A stretch of DNA of 64,000 nucleotides from Citrobacter amalonaticus Y19 (GTDB lineage Bacteria > Pseudomonadota > Gammaproteobacteria > Enterobacterales > Enterobacteriaceae), in contig NZ_CP011132.1 in the NCBI RefSeq assembly GCF_000981805.1, positions 3,162,001-3,226,000 of the forward strand. The letters run 5' to 3'. Below the pieces are notes generated by a model, which saw only the letters and a program-made list of their open reading frames with translations, was not told the DNA's origin and did no database searches. Positions within the stretch are counted from its first letter, which is position 1; every line of letters begins with the position of its first letter. Positions 32,187 to 39,594 of this stretch are shown here, piece after piece. The position numbers were made by a program, and so were the translations under genes.

Positions 32187-32966
32187 ATGAATCAGGTTGC
32201 CGTTGTCATTGGTGGAGGACAGACCCTGGGGGCATTCCTTTGCCGTGGGCTTGCAGCAGAAGGGTATCGCGTTGCGGTTGTGGACATTCAGAGTGATAAA
32301 GCCGCGAACGTCGCACAGGAGATTAACGCAGAATTTGGCGAAGGCATGGCCTACGGTTTTGGCGCCGACGCCACCAGCGAACAGAGCGTGCTCGCGCTCT
32401 CTCGCGGCGTGGATGAAATTTTTGGCCGCGTGGATCTGCTGGTTTACAGCGCGGGTATCGCCAAAGCGGCATTTATCAGTGACTTCCAGCTCGGCGATTT
32501 TGACCGCTCGCTGCAGGTGAACCTGGTGGGCTACTTCCTCTGCGCACGTGAATTCTCTCGTCTGATGATCCGCGATGGTATTCAGGGACGCATTATTCAG
32601 ATCAACTCCAAATCCGGAAAAGTGGGTAGCAAACACAACTCCGGCTACAGCGCAGCGAAGTTTGGCGGCGTGGGATTAACGCAGTCGCTGGCGCTGGATC
32701 TGGCGGAATATGGCATTACCGTGCATTCGCTGATGCTTGGCAACCTGCTGAAGTCACCGATGTTCCAGTCGCTGCTGCCGCAGTACGCCACCAAGCTGGG
32801 TATTGAACCTGACGAAGTGGAGCAGTATTACATTGATAAGGTTCCGCTGAAGCGCGGCTGCGACTATCAGGATGTGCTGAATATGCTGTTATTCTATGCC
32901 AGCCAGAAAGCGTCGTACTGCACCGGACAGTCAATCAACGTAACCGGTGGGCAGGTGATGTTTTAA
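32187..32966 (+). CDS. srlD: SrlD, sorbitol-6-phosphate 2-dehydrogenase
   Basis: The 259-residue short-chain dehydrogenase has the nucleotide loop VIGGGQTLGAFLCRGLA and the catalytic Tyr-x3-Lys pair in SGYSAAKFGGVGLTQSLA. It oxidises D-sorbitol 6-phosphate to fructose 6-phosphate with NAD. The start at 32187 follows AAGGAGAG and matches the family length. A REP pair separates it from gutM. Confidence 0.97.
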   Translation: MNQVAVVIGGGQTLGAFLCRGLAAEGYRVAVVDIQSDKAANVAQEINAEFGEGMAYGFGADATSEQSVLALSRGVDEIFGRVDLLVYSAGIAKAAFISDFQLGDFDRSLQVNLVGYFLCAREFSRLMIRDGIQGRIIQINSKSGKVGSKHNSGYSAAKFGGVGLTQSLALDLAEYGITVHSLMLGNLLKSPMFQSLLPQYATKLGIEPDEVEQYYIDKVPLKRGCDYQDVLNMLLFYASQKASYCTGQSINVTGGQVMF

Positions 32967-32974
32967 TGGGTGCA

Positions 32975-33039
32975 GCCCGGTGACGCTATGCTTACCGGGC
33001 TTACCCGTAGGCCGGATAAGGTGAAACCGCCATCCGGCA
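32975..33039. repeat. REP pair between srlD and gutM
   Basis: Unit 1 (32975-33000) has arms GCCCGGTGACGC / GCTTACCGGGC. Unit 2 (33009-33039) has GGCCGGATAAGG / CCGCCATCCGGC in inverted orientation. BIMEs inside operons can protect upstream mRNA from 3' exonucleases. Confidence 0.8.
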
Positions 33040-33057
33040 AAATAAAAGGAGCACAAT

Positions 33058-33417
33058 ATGGTATCCGCACTCGTTACCGTCGCCGTCATTGCCTGGTGCG
33101 CGCAACTGGCGCTGGGGTACTGGCAAATATCGCGCTTTAACAAAGCGTTTGACCAACTTTGCCTACAGGGACGTGTCGGCGTGGGGCGTTCGGGAGGACG
33201 TTTTAAACCGCGCGTCGTTGTCGCGGTCGCACTCGATGACGATCGTCGGGTCACCGATACGTTGTTTATGAAAGGTCTCACCGTATTCGCCAGACCAGGC
33301 AAAATCGCCGCCATTCAGGGCAAACATTTGAATGAATTACAGCCTGATGTGATCTTTCCCCATGATCCGTTATCGCAGAATGCACTATCATTGGCGCTTA
33401 GTCTGAAACATGGGTAA
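33058..33417 (+). CDS. gutM: GutM, srl operon activator
   Basis: A 119-residue protein with one N-terminal hydrophobic segment (MVSALVTVAVIAWCAQLALGYWQIS). It matches the glucitol-operon activator GutM (SrlM), which together with SrlR adjusts expression of the operon in E. coli. An AAGGAG site precedes the start. No DNA-binding motif is evident to me; the single membrane-like helix makes a simple DNA-binding role unclear. Confidence 0.93.
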   Translation: MVSALVTVAVIAWCAQLALGYWQISRFNKAFDQLCLQGRVGVGRSGGRFKPRVVVAVALDDDRRVTDTLFMKGLTVFARPGKIAAIQGKHLNELQPDVIFPHDPLSQNALSLALSLKHG

Positions 33418-33439
33418 TTTCGTTGTGAATGCTAATAGC

Positions 33440-33461
33440 TTGCGAAATTATCATTTCGCAA
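33440..33461. promoter_or_regulatory. Perfect inverted repeat before srlR
   Basis: TTGCGAAAT-TATC-ATTTCGCAA is a 9-bp perfect inverted repeat, 25 bases before the srlR start. It could be a DeoR-type operator for SrlR autoregulation or an RNA hairpin. Only a partial half-site (ATTCGCAA, near 30214) is seen before srlA. Confidence 0.45.
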
Positions 33462-33485
33462 ATTTAATTCAGGGTAATTACACCA

Positions 33486-34259
33486 ATGAAACCTCGTCAG
33501 CGTCAGGCCGCTATTCTTGAGCATCTGCAAAAGCAGGGGAAATGCTCAGTGGAAGAACTGGCCCAGTACTTTGACACCACGGGCACAACCATTCGCAAAG
33601 ACCTTGTCGTTCTGGAAAATGCCGAAACCGTCATTCGTACCTATGGCGGCGTGATGTTAAATAAAGAGGAGTCCGATCCGCCTATCGATCACAAAACGCT
33701 GATCAATACGCTCAAGAAAGAACGTATTGCTGAAGCAGCCGTCCACTTTATCCACGATGGCGACTCCATCATTCTGGATGCCGGGAGCACCGTGCTACAG
33801 ATGGTGCCGATGCTTACCCGCTTTAGCAATATCACCGTCATGACCAACAGCCTGCATATTGTCAACGCGCTGTCCGAGTTAGACAACGAACAAACCATCC
33901 TGATGCCCGGCGGAACATTCCGTAAAAAATCGGCCTCCTTTCACGGACAACTCGCGGAAAACGCCTTTGAGCAGTTCAGTTTTGATAAACTCTTCATGGG
34001 CACTGACGGCATTGACCTCAGTGCGGGCGTGACCACCTTTAATGAGGTTTACACCGTCAGTAAAGCGATGTGCAATGCCGCTCGAGAAGTCATTCTGATG
34101 GCTGACTCATCAAAGTTTGGTCGCAAGAGTCCGAATGTTGTATGCAGTCTGGAAAGCGTCGACAAACTGATTACCGACGCGGGCATTGATCCCGCATTTC
34201 GTCAGGCGCTGGAAGAAAAGGGGATTGAAGTGATCATAACCGGAGAAACCAATGAGTGA
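33486..34259 (+). CDS. srlR: SrlR (GutR), DeoR-family repressor of the srl operon
   Basis: A 257-residue DeoR-family regulator with N-terminal HTH (KPRQRQAAILEHLQKQGKCSVEELAQYFDTTGTTIRKDLVVLE) and a C-terminal sugar-phosphate-sensing domain with the DAGSTVLQM and MGTDGIDLSAGVTTFNEVY motifs. It represses srl transcription until sorbitol or its phosphate is present. The C-terminus overlaps gutQ by eight bases. Confidence 0.96.
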   Translation: MKPRQRQAAILEHLQKQGKCSVEELAQYFDTTGTTIRKDLVVLENAETVIRTYGGVMLNKEESDPPIDHKTLINTLKKERIAEAAVHFIHDGDSIILDAGSTVLQMVPMLTRFSNITVMTNSLHIVNALSELDNEQTILMPGGTFRKKSASFHGQLAENAFEQFSFDKLFMGTDGIDLSAGVTTFNEVYTVSKAMCNAAREVILMADSSKFGRKSPNVVCSLESVDKLITDAGIDPAFRQALEEKGIEVIITGETNE

Positions 34260-35217
34260 TGCACTACTGAACGCGGGACGTCAGACGTTAATGCTGGAAT
34301 TACAGGAAGCAAGCCGTCTGCCGGAACGTCTGGGCGATGACTTTATCCGCGCCGCCAATATCATTATCCATTGCGAAGGCAAAGTGATTGTCTCGGGTAT
34401 CGGCAAGTCGGGTCATATTGGTAAGAAAATCGCCGCGACGCTCGCCAGTACCGGCACTCCGGCCTTTTTTGTGCATCCTGCCGAAGCGCTGCATGGCGAT
34501 CTGGGGATGATCGAAAGCCGCGACGTGATGTTGTTCATCTCCTATTCCGGCGGCGCAAAAGAGCTGGATCTCATCATCCCTCGCCTGGAAGATAAGTCCA
34601 TCGCCCTGCTGGCCATGACCGGCAAACCCCATTCACCGCTGGGCCTGGCGGCGAAAGCCGTGCTGGATATTTCCGTTGAGCGCGAAGCCTGCCCGATGCA
34701 CCTGGCACCGACGTCCAGCACCGTCAATACCCTGATGATGGGCGACGCGCTGGCGATGGCGGTCATGCAGGCACGCGGTTTCAATGAAGAAGATTTTGCC
34801 CGCTCGCATCCGGCCGGTGCGCTGGGCGCGCGTTTGCTCAATAAAGTGCATCACCTGATGCGCCGCGACGATGCCGTCCCGCAGGTTCAACTCGCCACAA
34901 GCGTGATGGACGCGATGCTGGAGTTAAGCCGTACCGGTCTGGGGCTGGTCGCCGTTTGCGACGAGCAGATGCAGGTGAAAGGCGTCTTTACCGACGGTGA
35001 CCTGCGTCGCTGGCTGGTTGGCGGCGGCGCGCTCACCACCCCGGTCAGTGAAGCGATGACCCACAATGGCATCACCTTGCAGTCAGAAAGCCGGGCGATT
35101 GATGCCAAAGAGATCCTGATGAAGCGCAAAATCACCGCCGCACCGGTGGTGGATGAAACCGGTAAACTCACCGGCGCCATCAACCTGCAGGATTTCTACC
35201 AGGCCGGGATTATCTAA
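34252..35217 (+). CDS. gutQ: GutQ, D-arabinose 5-phosphate isomerase
   Basis: The 321-residue protein has an N-terminal SIS domain (VIVSGIGKSGHIGKKIAATLASTGTPAFFVHPAEALHGDLGMI) and two C-terminal CBS repeats (about residues 205-320). It interconverts ribulose 5-phosphate and arabinose 5-phosphate, the KDO precursor, as a paralogue of KdsD. Its stop codon overlaps the end of convergent norR by four bases. Confidence 0.96.
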   Translation: MSDALLNAGRQTLMLELQEASRLPERLGDDFIRAANIIIHCEGKVIVSGIGKSGHIGKKIAATLASTGTPAFFVHPAEALHGDLGMIESRDVMLFISYSGGAKELDLIIPRLEDKSIALLAMTGKPHSPLGLAAKAVLDISVEREACPMHLAPTSSTVNTLMMGDALAMAVMQARGFNEEDFARSHPAGALGARLLNKVHHLMRRDDAVPQVQLATSVMDAMLELSRTGLGLVAVCDEQMQVKGVFTDGDLRRWLVGGGALTTPVSEAMTHNGITLQSESRAIDAKEILMKRKITAAPVVDETGKLTGAINLQDFYQAGII

Positions 35218-36731
35218 TCCTTCAGCCCAAGACGCTTCGCCAGCCGGTGCAGGTTGGCGACGTCCGTTTCAAGCGCCCGCGCGCTGGCCGCCCAGTTGTG
35301 ATTATTTTGCGCCAGCGCCTGGCGAATCACTTCCCGCTGGAAAGCCTCCGTCGCGTCACGCAGATTGTGATTGCGCGGGATATCCGCCGCCACTTCCGGC
35401 AGCGACGTCATCGCCTCCTCCTGTAACGCGAAATGCGACACGTCCAGGACGACGTCGTCTTTGGCCCGGGTCGCCCGCGCCAGCACCACCGCCCGATGAA
35501 TGGCATGTTCCAGTTCACGCACATTACCCGGCCAGCCGTAATTCAACAGATGGCTGCGCGCGCCCGGACTGAGCACCACGCGGGAAAGCCCCAGCCGCAG
35601 TCGGCACTGCTCGCAAAAATAGCCCGCCAGCAGCACCACATCCTCACCGCGCTCTCGCAGCGGAGGGACAGAAAGCGGAAACACGCTCAGGCGATGAAAC
35701 AGATCGGCACGAAAACGTCCCGCCAGCACCTCTTCGCGCAGATCGCGGTTGGTCGCCGCCAGCACACGCACATCCACGCGCAGACTGCGGTCATCGCCGA
35801 CACGCTGAATATCGCCGTACTGCAACACGCGAAGCAGTTTCGCCTGTAGCGCCAGCGACAGTTCCCCAATTTCGTCAAGAAACAGCGTGCCGTTATCGGC
35901 CATTTCAAACTTGCCGCTGCGGTTGCTGATGGCCCCGGTAAACGCGCCTTTTACATGACCAAACAGTTCACTTTCCGCCACGCTTTCCGGCAGCGCGGCG
36001 CAGTTCAGATAAACCAGCGGGTTGACCGCACGAGGCGAACCTTCGTGAATCGCCTTCGCCACCAGCTCTTTCCCGGTGCCGGTTTCGCCGCTGATTAACA
36101 CGTTGAGATCGGAGCCGGCTACAATCTCGATCTCTTTTTTCAGTTGCATCATGTTCGGCGAGAGGCCAATCATCTGCGTCTCTTTGACCTGTTCGAAATC
36201 GGTGCCCGAACCCGGCAGCATATTCTGGCTTTCCAGTTGTTCAATCAGCAGCGCATTGTTGAGCGCACCAGCGGCCAGCGCGGCGATCAGTCGTAACTCC
36301 TCATCACTGAAAACATCAAACTGGTCTGGCGCCATACCGTCGAGGGTCAGCGCACCGATCAGGTTCTGCCCGGCAAAAAGCGGCAACCCAATGCAGGCGT
36401 GCACTTTCAGGCTCTCCTGCCCCGGGATCAGCCCGTCATACGGATCGGGCAGGGAACTGTCCGCCGGAAAGCGCACCACATCTCCGGCGCGGGCGATGGC
36501 CTCCAGTCGGGGATGCCCTTCCAGCGTAAAACGCCTGCCGAGCACATCGCGAGCAAGACCGTCAATCGCCAGCGGGATAAACTGGCGCGCCTCATAACGC
36601 AGCAGCGCAGAGGCGTCACACTCCAGCACCTGACGCAGCGTGGTAATCAGACGTTGAAACCGGTCCTGATGACCCACTCCGCGCTGTAATTCAATGGCGA
36701 TACCCGCCAGCACATCAACGGAAAAACTCAT
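35214..36731 (-). CDS. norR: NorR, NO-responsive sigma-54 activator
   Basis: A 505-residue enhancer-binding protein: N-terminal GAF domain (about 20-170) that holds the NO-sensing non-haem iron, central AAA+ domain with Walker A GETGTGKE, the sigma-54 contact loop GAFTGA and Walker B LFLDEIG, and C-terminal Fis-type HTH (NWAASARALETDVANLHRLAKRLG). It activates norVW when NO binds. The start at 36731 gives the family N-terminus MSFSVDVLAGIAIELQRG. It is divergent from norV. Confidence 0.97.
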   Translation of the reverse strand: MSFSVDVLAGIAIELQRGVGHQDRFQRLITTLRQVLECDASALLRYEARQFIPLAIDGLARDVLGRRFTLEGHPRLEAIARAGDVVRFPADSSLPDPYDGLIPGQESLKVHACIGLPLFAGQNLIGALTLDGMAPDQFDVFSDEELRLIAALAAGALNNALLIEQLESQNMLPGSGTDFEQVKETQMIGLSPNMMQLKKEIEIVAGSDLNVLISGETGTGKELVAKAIHEGSPRAVNPLVYLNCAALPESVAESELFGHVKGAFTGAISNRSGKFEMADNGTLFLDEIGELSLALQAKLLRVLQYGDIQRVGDDRSLRVDVRVLAATNRDLREEVLAGRFRADLFHRLSVFPLSVPPLRERGEDVVLLAGYFCEQCRLRLGLSRVVLSPGARSHLLNYGWPGNVRELEHAIHRAVVLARATRAKDDVVLDVSHFALQEEAMTSLPEVAADIPRNHNLRDATEAFQREVIRQALAQNNHNWAASARALETDVANLHRLAKRLGLKD

Positions 36732-36743
36732 GGTGTCCTCACT

Positions 36744-36799
36744 GTCATTTTGACAATTCATGGTGTCATATTGACTGTGTCAGGGGTAGTCTTTTTGAC
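36744..36799. promoter_or_regulatory. Three NorR binding sites
   Basis: Three copies of the NorR core GT-N7-AC occur at 36744-36754 (GTCATTTTGAC), 36765-36775 (GTCATATTGAC) and 36789-36799 (GTCTTTTTGAC). The spacing is 21 and 24 bases, i.e. about two helical turns. The same three-site enhancer is known in E. coli. Confidence 0.93.
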
Positions 36800-36855
36800 T
36801 ACCATTAAGTGAGTATAGGAACAACATTTTATTGTAAATCAATAAATTAAAAAGT

Positions 36856-36871
36856 TGGCATGCGACCTGCA
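36856..36871 (+). promoter_or_regulatory. Sigma-54 promoter of norVW
   Basis: TGGCATGCGACCTGCA has GG (-24, 36857-36858) and GC (-12, 36869-36870) ten bases apart, matching the sigma-54 consensus. It lies 57 bases beyond the last NorR site. Confidence 0.9.
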
Positions 36872-36919
36872 ATAAGCAAAACAACTAATTTGAACAACGC
36901 TGAATTAATTGAGGTTGCT

Positions 36920-38368
36920 ATGTCTATTCTGGTTAAAAATAACATTCATTGGGTTGGCCAACGTGACTGGGAAGTGCGTGATTTCCACGGAACTGAATAC
37001 AAAACGCTGCGCGGCAGCAGCTACAACAGCTATCTCATCCGTGAGGAAAAAAATGTCCTGATCGATACCGTCGATCATAAATTCAGCCGCGAATTTGTGC
37101 AGAACCTGCGTAATGAAATCGACCTCGCAGACATCGATTACATCATTATCAACCATGCGGAAGAAGATCACGCCGGGGCGCTGACCGAACTGATGATGCA
37201 GATCCCGGATACGCCCATCTACTGCACCGCCAACGCGATTGACTCGATTACCGGCCACCACCACCATCCTGAGTGGAACTTTAACGTCGTGAAAACCGGC
37301 GACACGCTGGATATCGGCAACGGCAAGCAGTTGATCTTCGTGGAAACCCCAATGCTGCACTGGCCGGACAGCATGATGACCTATATGACCGGCGATGCCG
37401 TCCTGTTCAGTAACGACGCTTTCGGCCAGCACTACTGTGACGAACGCCTGTTTAACGATGAAGTGGATCAGACCGAACTGTTCGAGCAGTGCCAGCGCTA
37501 TTACGCCAATATCCTGACCCCGTTCAGTCGTCTGGTGACGCCCAAAATTACCGAAATCCTCGGCTTCAACCTGCCGGTGGATATGATTGCCACCTCTCAC
37601 GGCGTGGTCTGGCGCGATAATCCGACCCAGATTGTTGAGTTGTATCTGAAATGGGCGGCGGATTATCAGGAAGACAGGATCACGATTTTCTACGACACCA
37701 TGTCCAATAACACCCGCATGATGGCAGATGCAATAGCTCAGGGGATTAACGAAGTCGACCCCAACGTGGCGGTGAAAATCTTTAACGTCGCCCGCAGCGA
37801 TAAAAATGAAATCCTGACCAACGTCTTCCGCTCGAAAGGCGTGCTGGTCGGCACCTCCACCATGAACAACGTGATGATGCCGAAAATCGCCGGTCTGGTG
37901 GAAGAGATGACAGGGCTGCGTTTTCGTAACAAACGCGCCAGCGCCTTTGGATCCCACGGCTGGAGCGGCGGTGCGGTCGACCGCTTATCCACCCGTTTAC
38001 AGGATGCCGGTTTTGACATGTCCCTGAGCCTGAAAGCTAAATGGCGTCCGGACATCGACGCGCTGGAACTGTGCCGCCAGCACGGTCGCGACATCGCGCG
38101 TCAGTGGGCGCTCACGCCGCTGCCGGAAGCGACAGTGAAAGCGACGACCAAAGAAGAAGCGTGCGCCTGCGCCGCCGCAACGGCAGCCGACCTCGGTCCG
38201 AGCATGCAGTGCAGTGTGTGCCAGTGGATTTACGATCCGGCAAAAGGTGAACCGTTGCAGGACGTCGCGCCGGGTACGCCGTGGAGCGATGTGCCAGACA
38301 ACTTCCTGTGCCCAGAATGTTCATTAGGCAAAGACGTCTTCGACGTGTTGGCAACGGAGGCAAAATGA
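36920..38368 (+). CDS. norV: NorV, flavorubredoxin (NO reductase)
   Basis: A 482-residue three-domain protein: metallo-beta-lactamase-like diiron domain with HAEEDHAG (His79, Glu81, Asp83, His84), flavodoxin domain from about residue 255 (TIFYDTMSNNTRMMADAIAQG), and C-terminal rubredoxin with CSVCQWIYDP and CPEC. It reduces NO to N2O anaerobically, with electrons from NorW. The start at 36920 is chosen by the GAGGTT site and family start MSILVKNNIHWVGQRDWE. Overlaps norW by four bases. Confidence 0.97.
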   Translation: MSILVKNNIHWVGQRDWEVRDFHGTEYKTLRGSSYNSYLIREEKNVLIDTVDHKFSREFVQNLRNEIDLADIDYIIINHAEEDHAGALTELMMQIPDTPIYCTANAIDSITGHHHHPEWNFNVVKTGDTLDIGNGKQLIFVETPMLHWPDSMMTYMTGDAVLFSNDAFGQHYCDERLFNDEVDQTELFEQCQRYYANILTPFSRLVTPKITEILGFNLPVDMIATSHGVVWRDNPTQIVELYLKWAADYQEDRITIFYDTMSNNTRMMADAIAQGINEVDPNVAVKIFNVARSDKNEILTNVFRSKGVLVGTSTMNNVMMPKIAGLVEEMTGLRFRNKRASAFGSHGWSGGAVDRLSTRLQDAGFDMSLSLKAKWRPDIDALELCRQHGRDIARQWALTPLPEATVKATTKEEACACAAATAADLGPSMQCSVCQWIYDPAKGEPLQDVAPGTPWSDVPDNFLCPECSLGKDVFDVLATEAK

Positions 38369-39498
38369 GTCGGGGAATCGTCATCATTGGTTCGGGCTTC
38401 GCCGCCCGCCAGTTAGTTAAAAACATTCGCAAGCAGGACGCCGATGTTCCGTTAACCCTGATTGCCGCTGACAGCATGGATGAGTACAACAAACCCGATC
38501 TCAGCCATGTGATAAGCCAGGCGCAGCACGCCGACGATCTCACTCGCCAGTCGGCGGGGGAATTTGCCGAACAATTTACGCTGCGTCTCTTTCCGCACAC
38601 CTGGGTCACCGACATTGATGCCGATGCCCACGTGGTAAAAAGCCAGGATAAGCAGTGGCAATATGACAAGCTGGTGCTGGCCACGGGCGCTTCAGCCTTT
38701 GTCCCGCCGGTGCCAGGACGTGAGTTAATGCTCACATTGAACAGTCAGCAGGAGTACCGCGCCGGTGAAACGCAGTTGCGCGACGCTCAACGGGTGCTGA
38801 TTGTCGGCGGCGGATTGATTGGTACCGAACTGGCGATGGATTTCTGCCGTGCGGGTAAAGCGGTCACGCTGATTGATAATGCCGCCAGCCTTCTCGCCTC
38901 GCTGATGCCGCCAGAAGTGAGCAGTCGCTTACAGCATCGTCTTACCGATATGGGCGTGCACCTGCTGCTGAAATCAGAGTTGCAGGGGCTGGAGAAAACC
39001 GCATCCGGTATTCGCGCAACGTTCGATCGTGGACGCTGCATTGACGTCGATGTGGTGATTGCCGCCACCGGCCTGCGTCCGGAAACGGCGCTGGCGCGTC
39101 GTGCCGGTCTAACGCTCAATCGCGGCGTTTGTGTCGACAGTTTCCTGCAAACCAGCAACCCGGATATTTACGCCCTCGGCGACTGCGCGGAGATCAACGG
39201 TCAGGTATTGCCCTTCCTGCAGCCGATTCAGCTCAGCGCCATGTACCTGGCGAAAAACCTGCTCGGCGGCAACGCGCCGCTGAAGTTGCCCGCCATGTTG
39301 GTCAAAATCAAAACGCCGGAACTGCCGCTGCACCTGGCAGGGGAAACCCAGCGTCGCGATCTGAACTGGCACATTGCCGCAGAATCTGACGGGATGGTTG
39401 CCAGAGGGATGAACGCTGAAGGGCAACTCTGCGCCTTCGTGGTGAGCGAAGACAGGATGAAGGAGGCTTTCGCCCTGTTGAAAACGCTGCCCATGTAA
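38365..39498 (+). CDS. norW: NorW, NADH:flavorubredoxin reductase
   Basis: The 377-residue FAD/NAD-dependent reductase has the FAD loop IVIIGSGFAARQLVKN, the NAD loop VLIVGGGLIGTELAMDF and the second FAD motif DIYALGDCAEINGQ. It passes electrons from NADH to the rubredoxin domain of NorV. Its ATG overlaps the norV stop (ATGA), so translation is coupled. Followed by a REP pair shared with hypF. Confidence 0.97.
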   Translation: MSRGIVIIGSGFAARQLVKNIRKQDADVPLTLIAADSMDEYNKPDLSHVISQAQHADDLTRQSAGEFAEQFTLRLFPHTWVTDIDADAHVVKSQDKQWQYDKLVLATGASAFVPPVPGRELMLTLNSQQEYRAGETQLRDAQRVLIVGGGLIGTELAMDFCRAGKAVTLIDNAASLLASLMPPEVSSRLQHRLTDMGVHLLLKSELQGLEKTASGIRATFDRGRCIDVDVVIAATGLRPETALARRAGLTLNRGVCVDSFLQTSNPDIYALGDCAEINGQVLPFLQPIQLSAMYLAKNLLGGNAPLKLPAMLVKIKTPELPLHLAGETQRRDLNWHIAAESDGMVARGMNAEGQLCAFVVSEDRMKEAFALLKTLPM

Positions 39499-39507
39499 AT
39501 GACGTGG

Positions 39508-39594
39508 TGCCGGATGGCGGCTACGCCTTATCCGGCCTACGGCATGTGGCGCATTGTAGGCCGGATAAGACGCTACGCGTCGCCATCCGGCATA
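39508..39594. repeat. Inverted REP pair, overlapping the hypF 3' end
   Basis: Unit 1 (39508-39540) has arms TGCCGGATGGCGG / GCCTTATCCGGCC. Unit 2 (39556-39594) has GTAGGCCGGATAAG / CGCCATCCGGCAT. The hypF stop codon is at 39573-39575, inside unit 2, so the last hypF codons (MPDGDA) are REP sequence. Confidence 0.85.
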
